A stretch of 7,328 nt of DNA from Candidatus Heimdallarchaeota archaeon (GTDB taxonomy: Archaea; Asgardarchaeota; Heimdallarchaeia; Heimdallarchaeales; Heimdallarchaeaceae), in the NCBI GenBank assembly GCA_030628305.1, contig DAOVRE010000075.1, positions 1-7,328 on the forward strand. The letters run 5' to 3'. Shown in pieces: positions 5,870-7,328 of the stretch. Within the stretch, counting starts at the first letter, position 1. Each line of letters starts with the position of its first letter. The notes beneath the pieces are model-generated. The model made no database searches and was not told the DNA's origin. It saw only the letters and a program-made list of their open reading frames with translations. The translations under genes and the position numbers were made by a program.

Positions 5870-7328
5870 ATGAAAAATAAAGCATTATTGGGTTTAACCC
5901 TAATTGTCTTGTTCAGTATGAGCACATACCTTGCACAAGCACAAGAAACAGAAATACAAATCGCTTTTTCAGTTAATTTACTTTCGCCCAACACAAGCGC
6001 AGCCCGTAATCAATGGTCACTGTTGATGGAACAACAATTACCAAAAATTGGTATTGGCATATCTTTCCATGAATCTACTGGATGGGGAAATATAGGTCCC
6101 CGTACATGGGACTATCCATTACTTGATTATGATTACATTCCAACCTATGCAAAGGGTGGTTACGACCTATTCTTTGTTGGTTGGTCATGGGGACTTGATT
6201 GGGACCCAACCGGTTTGTATGACACAGCAAGCATGATACCAAATGGTGACAACCACTATCAATACTCAAATCCTGCTTACGATACAAAATTAGATCAATA
6301 TCTAACTGAACTAGATGATGCAACTAGAGAAGGATATGCACACGAACTTCAAGCTATAATGTATGAAGATTTACCTGCTATTTGTCTAGTCTATCCAAGA
6401 TCACTCTTTGGTTTCAAAGAAGGATTAGTTGGAATTGACGGATTGTTGATTGCAAGTTCTAATCACAGAGCAGAGAACTGGGATGACCCAGATGATCACG
6501 TCATCAAATACGGGATTCCAGCAGATCTAAAAGAGCCAAACATCTTTGTTGTAAGTTCATTCTATGATATGCAATGGATGCAATGTATTTATGGATCTCT
6601 CTATAAGAGAGCACAAGATACACATGATTACACAGAACAAATTGCTCTAAATTCAACAATTTCTGATGTAATAGATGACAAAATCAACATGACAGTGTTC
6701 TTAGATCCTGATGCAAAATTCAGCAATGGTGATCCAGTATTACCATCCGATGTTAAGTACAGCTATGAATTGAGCATGACACCTGGCGTAGGTAGCCAAG
6801 ACTATAGTTATTTGACCAAATGGTTTGAAAGCAACGACTCTATTTCTATTGTTGGTCCAGACGTAGCTGGTGGTGAGATGCTCTTTGAATTAAAAGCAGT
6901 ATATAACTTTGCAAGAGCATTACTAACCTTTGGTATAATTGATAAAAGCATTGTTGCTCCAGCAATTGCCGCATATGGTTACGAAATCTTTGCTGAAGTT
7001 CCATTAACTGGTGATGTTCAAGACATTCTTGTCACATCTTGTGGACCTTTCATGATGGAAACTTTCGATCCAGCATTAAGCGTCATGAAAATGGTGCCCA
7101 ACGAATTCTATTTAGAAGAGGTTTTATTGGCTGAACTGTATCTAACTTACATAGCTGGTAAAGACAGCGCAGTAGCTGAATTGATTGCAGGTGAAATTGA
7201 CATTATGGATGCTCAATACTACCCCGTATTAGCCGACTTTGAAGGCGTAACTGGTGTTGAAGGAGTTTTAATCAAAGATCCATCTCATCAAGAAATAGGT
7301 GTAAACATGAGACATCCTGTCATGGGAA
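5870..7328 (+). CDS. Secreted SBP family 5 (peptide-type) binding protein with reversed half order, 3'-truncated
   Basis: The frame is open from the ATG at 5870 to the window end (486 residues, no stop). Residues 1-24 form a Sec signal peptide (KNK, a hydrophobic core, then AQA before Gln 25); there is no lipobox Cys. Family 5 proteins bind peptides, oligosaccharides or metal chelates outside the cell for ABC importers. Residues 28-200 match what is usually the C-terminal part: MEQQLPKIGIGISF, YDLFFVGWSWGLDWDPTGLY (99-117), YSNPAYDTKLDQYL and YEDLPAICLVYP. Residues 217-486 match the usual N-terminal part: NIFVVSSFYD, AKFSNGDPVLPSDVKYSYE (282-300), CGPFMMETFDPALSVMKMV, AGEIDI and IGVNMRHP, where relatives have the GFN-x-P segment before the AID helix. 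So the order appears permuted, or an extra C-half precedes a full copy that continues past the edge. No permease genes are visible nearby, and the ligand is unknown. Family call is firm; permutation is inferred from motif order. Confidence 0.88.
   Translation, partial: MKNKALLGLTLIVLFSMSTYLAQAQETEIQIAFSVNLLSPNTSAARNQWSLLMEQQLPKIGIGISFHESTGWGNIGPRTWDYPLLDYDYIPTYAKGGYDLFFVGWSWGLDWDPTGLYDTASMIPNGDNHYQYSNPAYDTKLDQYLTELDDATREGYAHELQAIMYEDLPAICLVYPRSLFGFKEGLVGIDGLLIASSNHRAENWDDPDDHVIKYGIPADLKEPNIFVVSSFYDMQWMQCIYGSLYKRAQDTHDYTEQIALNSTISDVIDDKINMTVFLDPDAKFSNGDPVLPSDVKYSYELSMTPGVGSQDYSYLTKWFESNDSISIVGPDVAGGEMLFELKAVYNFARALLTFGIIDKSIVAPAIAAYGYEIFAEVPLTGDVQDILVTSCGPFMMETFDPALSVMKMVPNEFYLEEVLLAELYLTYIAGKDSAVAELIAGEIDIMDAQYYPVLADFEGVTGVEGVLIKDPSHQEIGVNMRHPVMG

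Noticed and set aside
5764..5994. Minus-strand open frame of 76 codons
   Set aside because: It overlaps the promoter region and signal peptide of the binding protein, has no ribosome binding site, and shows no recognisable domain.
6075..6323. Minus-strand open frame of 82 codons
   Set aside because: It lies opposite conserved binding-protein motifs (the GW...DWDPTG region) and is explained as a shadow of that gene.

Overview
The window is AT-rich and gene-dense. It holds six protein-coding genes; the first is cut by the left edge and the last by the right edge. The control regions look archaeal: A/T-rich TATA-like boxes roughly 25-30 bp before expected transcript starts, short leaders, and Shine-Dalgarno motifs of the GAGGA, GAGGAGA and GGTGA type. 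The gene complement (EutA-like protein, YwrD-type gamma-glutamyltransferase, an ABC ATPase with an added AbrB-like hairpin and zinc ribbon, and a peptide-type binding protein) would fit an uncultured archaeon, possibly of the Asgard group. That placement is an impression from style, not a demonstrated assignment.

Layout. Positions 1-1452 (+) carry most of a gamma-glutamyltransferase, lacking only its N-terminal end. It converges, with a 13-bp gap, on a complete minus-strand EutA-type reactivase (1466-2899). A divergent intergenic region of about 100 bp follows. It has a TATA-like box for eutA and a perfect 8-bp inverted repeat. Next comes a plus-strand group: a five-helix membrane protein of unrecognised family (3003-4067), an ABC ATPase of the LolD/MacB/FtsE type (4167-5207), and a small three-helix membrane protein (5191-5664) that overlaps the ATPase gene. 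A 205-bp control region rich in TTCCA/TGGAA elements precedes a secreted peptide/oligosaccharide-type (SBP family 5) binding protein that runs off the right edge (5870-7328).

How the genes may work together. The membrane protein, ATPase and small membrane protein look like one ABC machine whose membrane parts I cannot match to a known permease family. The binding protein has its own promoter region and may or may not serve that machine; SBP family 5 proteins normally work with DppBCDF/OppBCDF-type permeases, none of which is visible here. The gamma-glutamyltransferase and the EutA-like protein both suggest amino-compound metabolism, but nothing ties them to the transporter beyond proximity.

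Three points deserve attention. (1) The ABC ATPase reading frame has a single in-frame TAA at 4260-4262, just before Walker A, in an otherwise intact gene. (2) The same ATPase carries an AbrB-like swapped-hairpin segment and a four-cysteine zinc ribbon at its C-terminus. (3) The binding protein appears to have its halves in reversed order: the segment normally found at the C-terminal end of SBP family 5 proteins follows the signal peptide directly, and the normal N-terminal segment comes after it.
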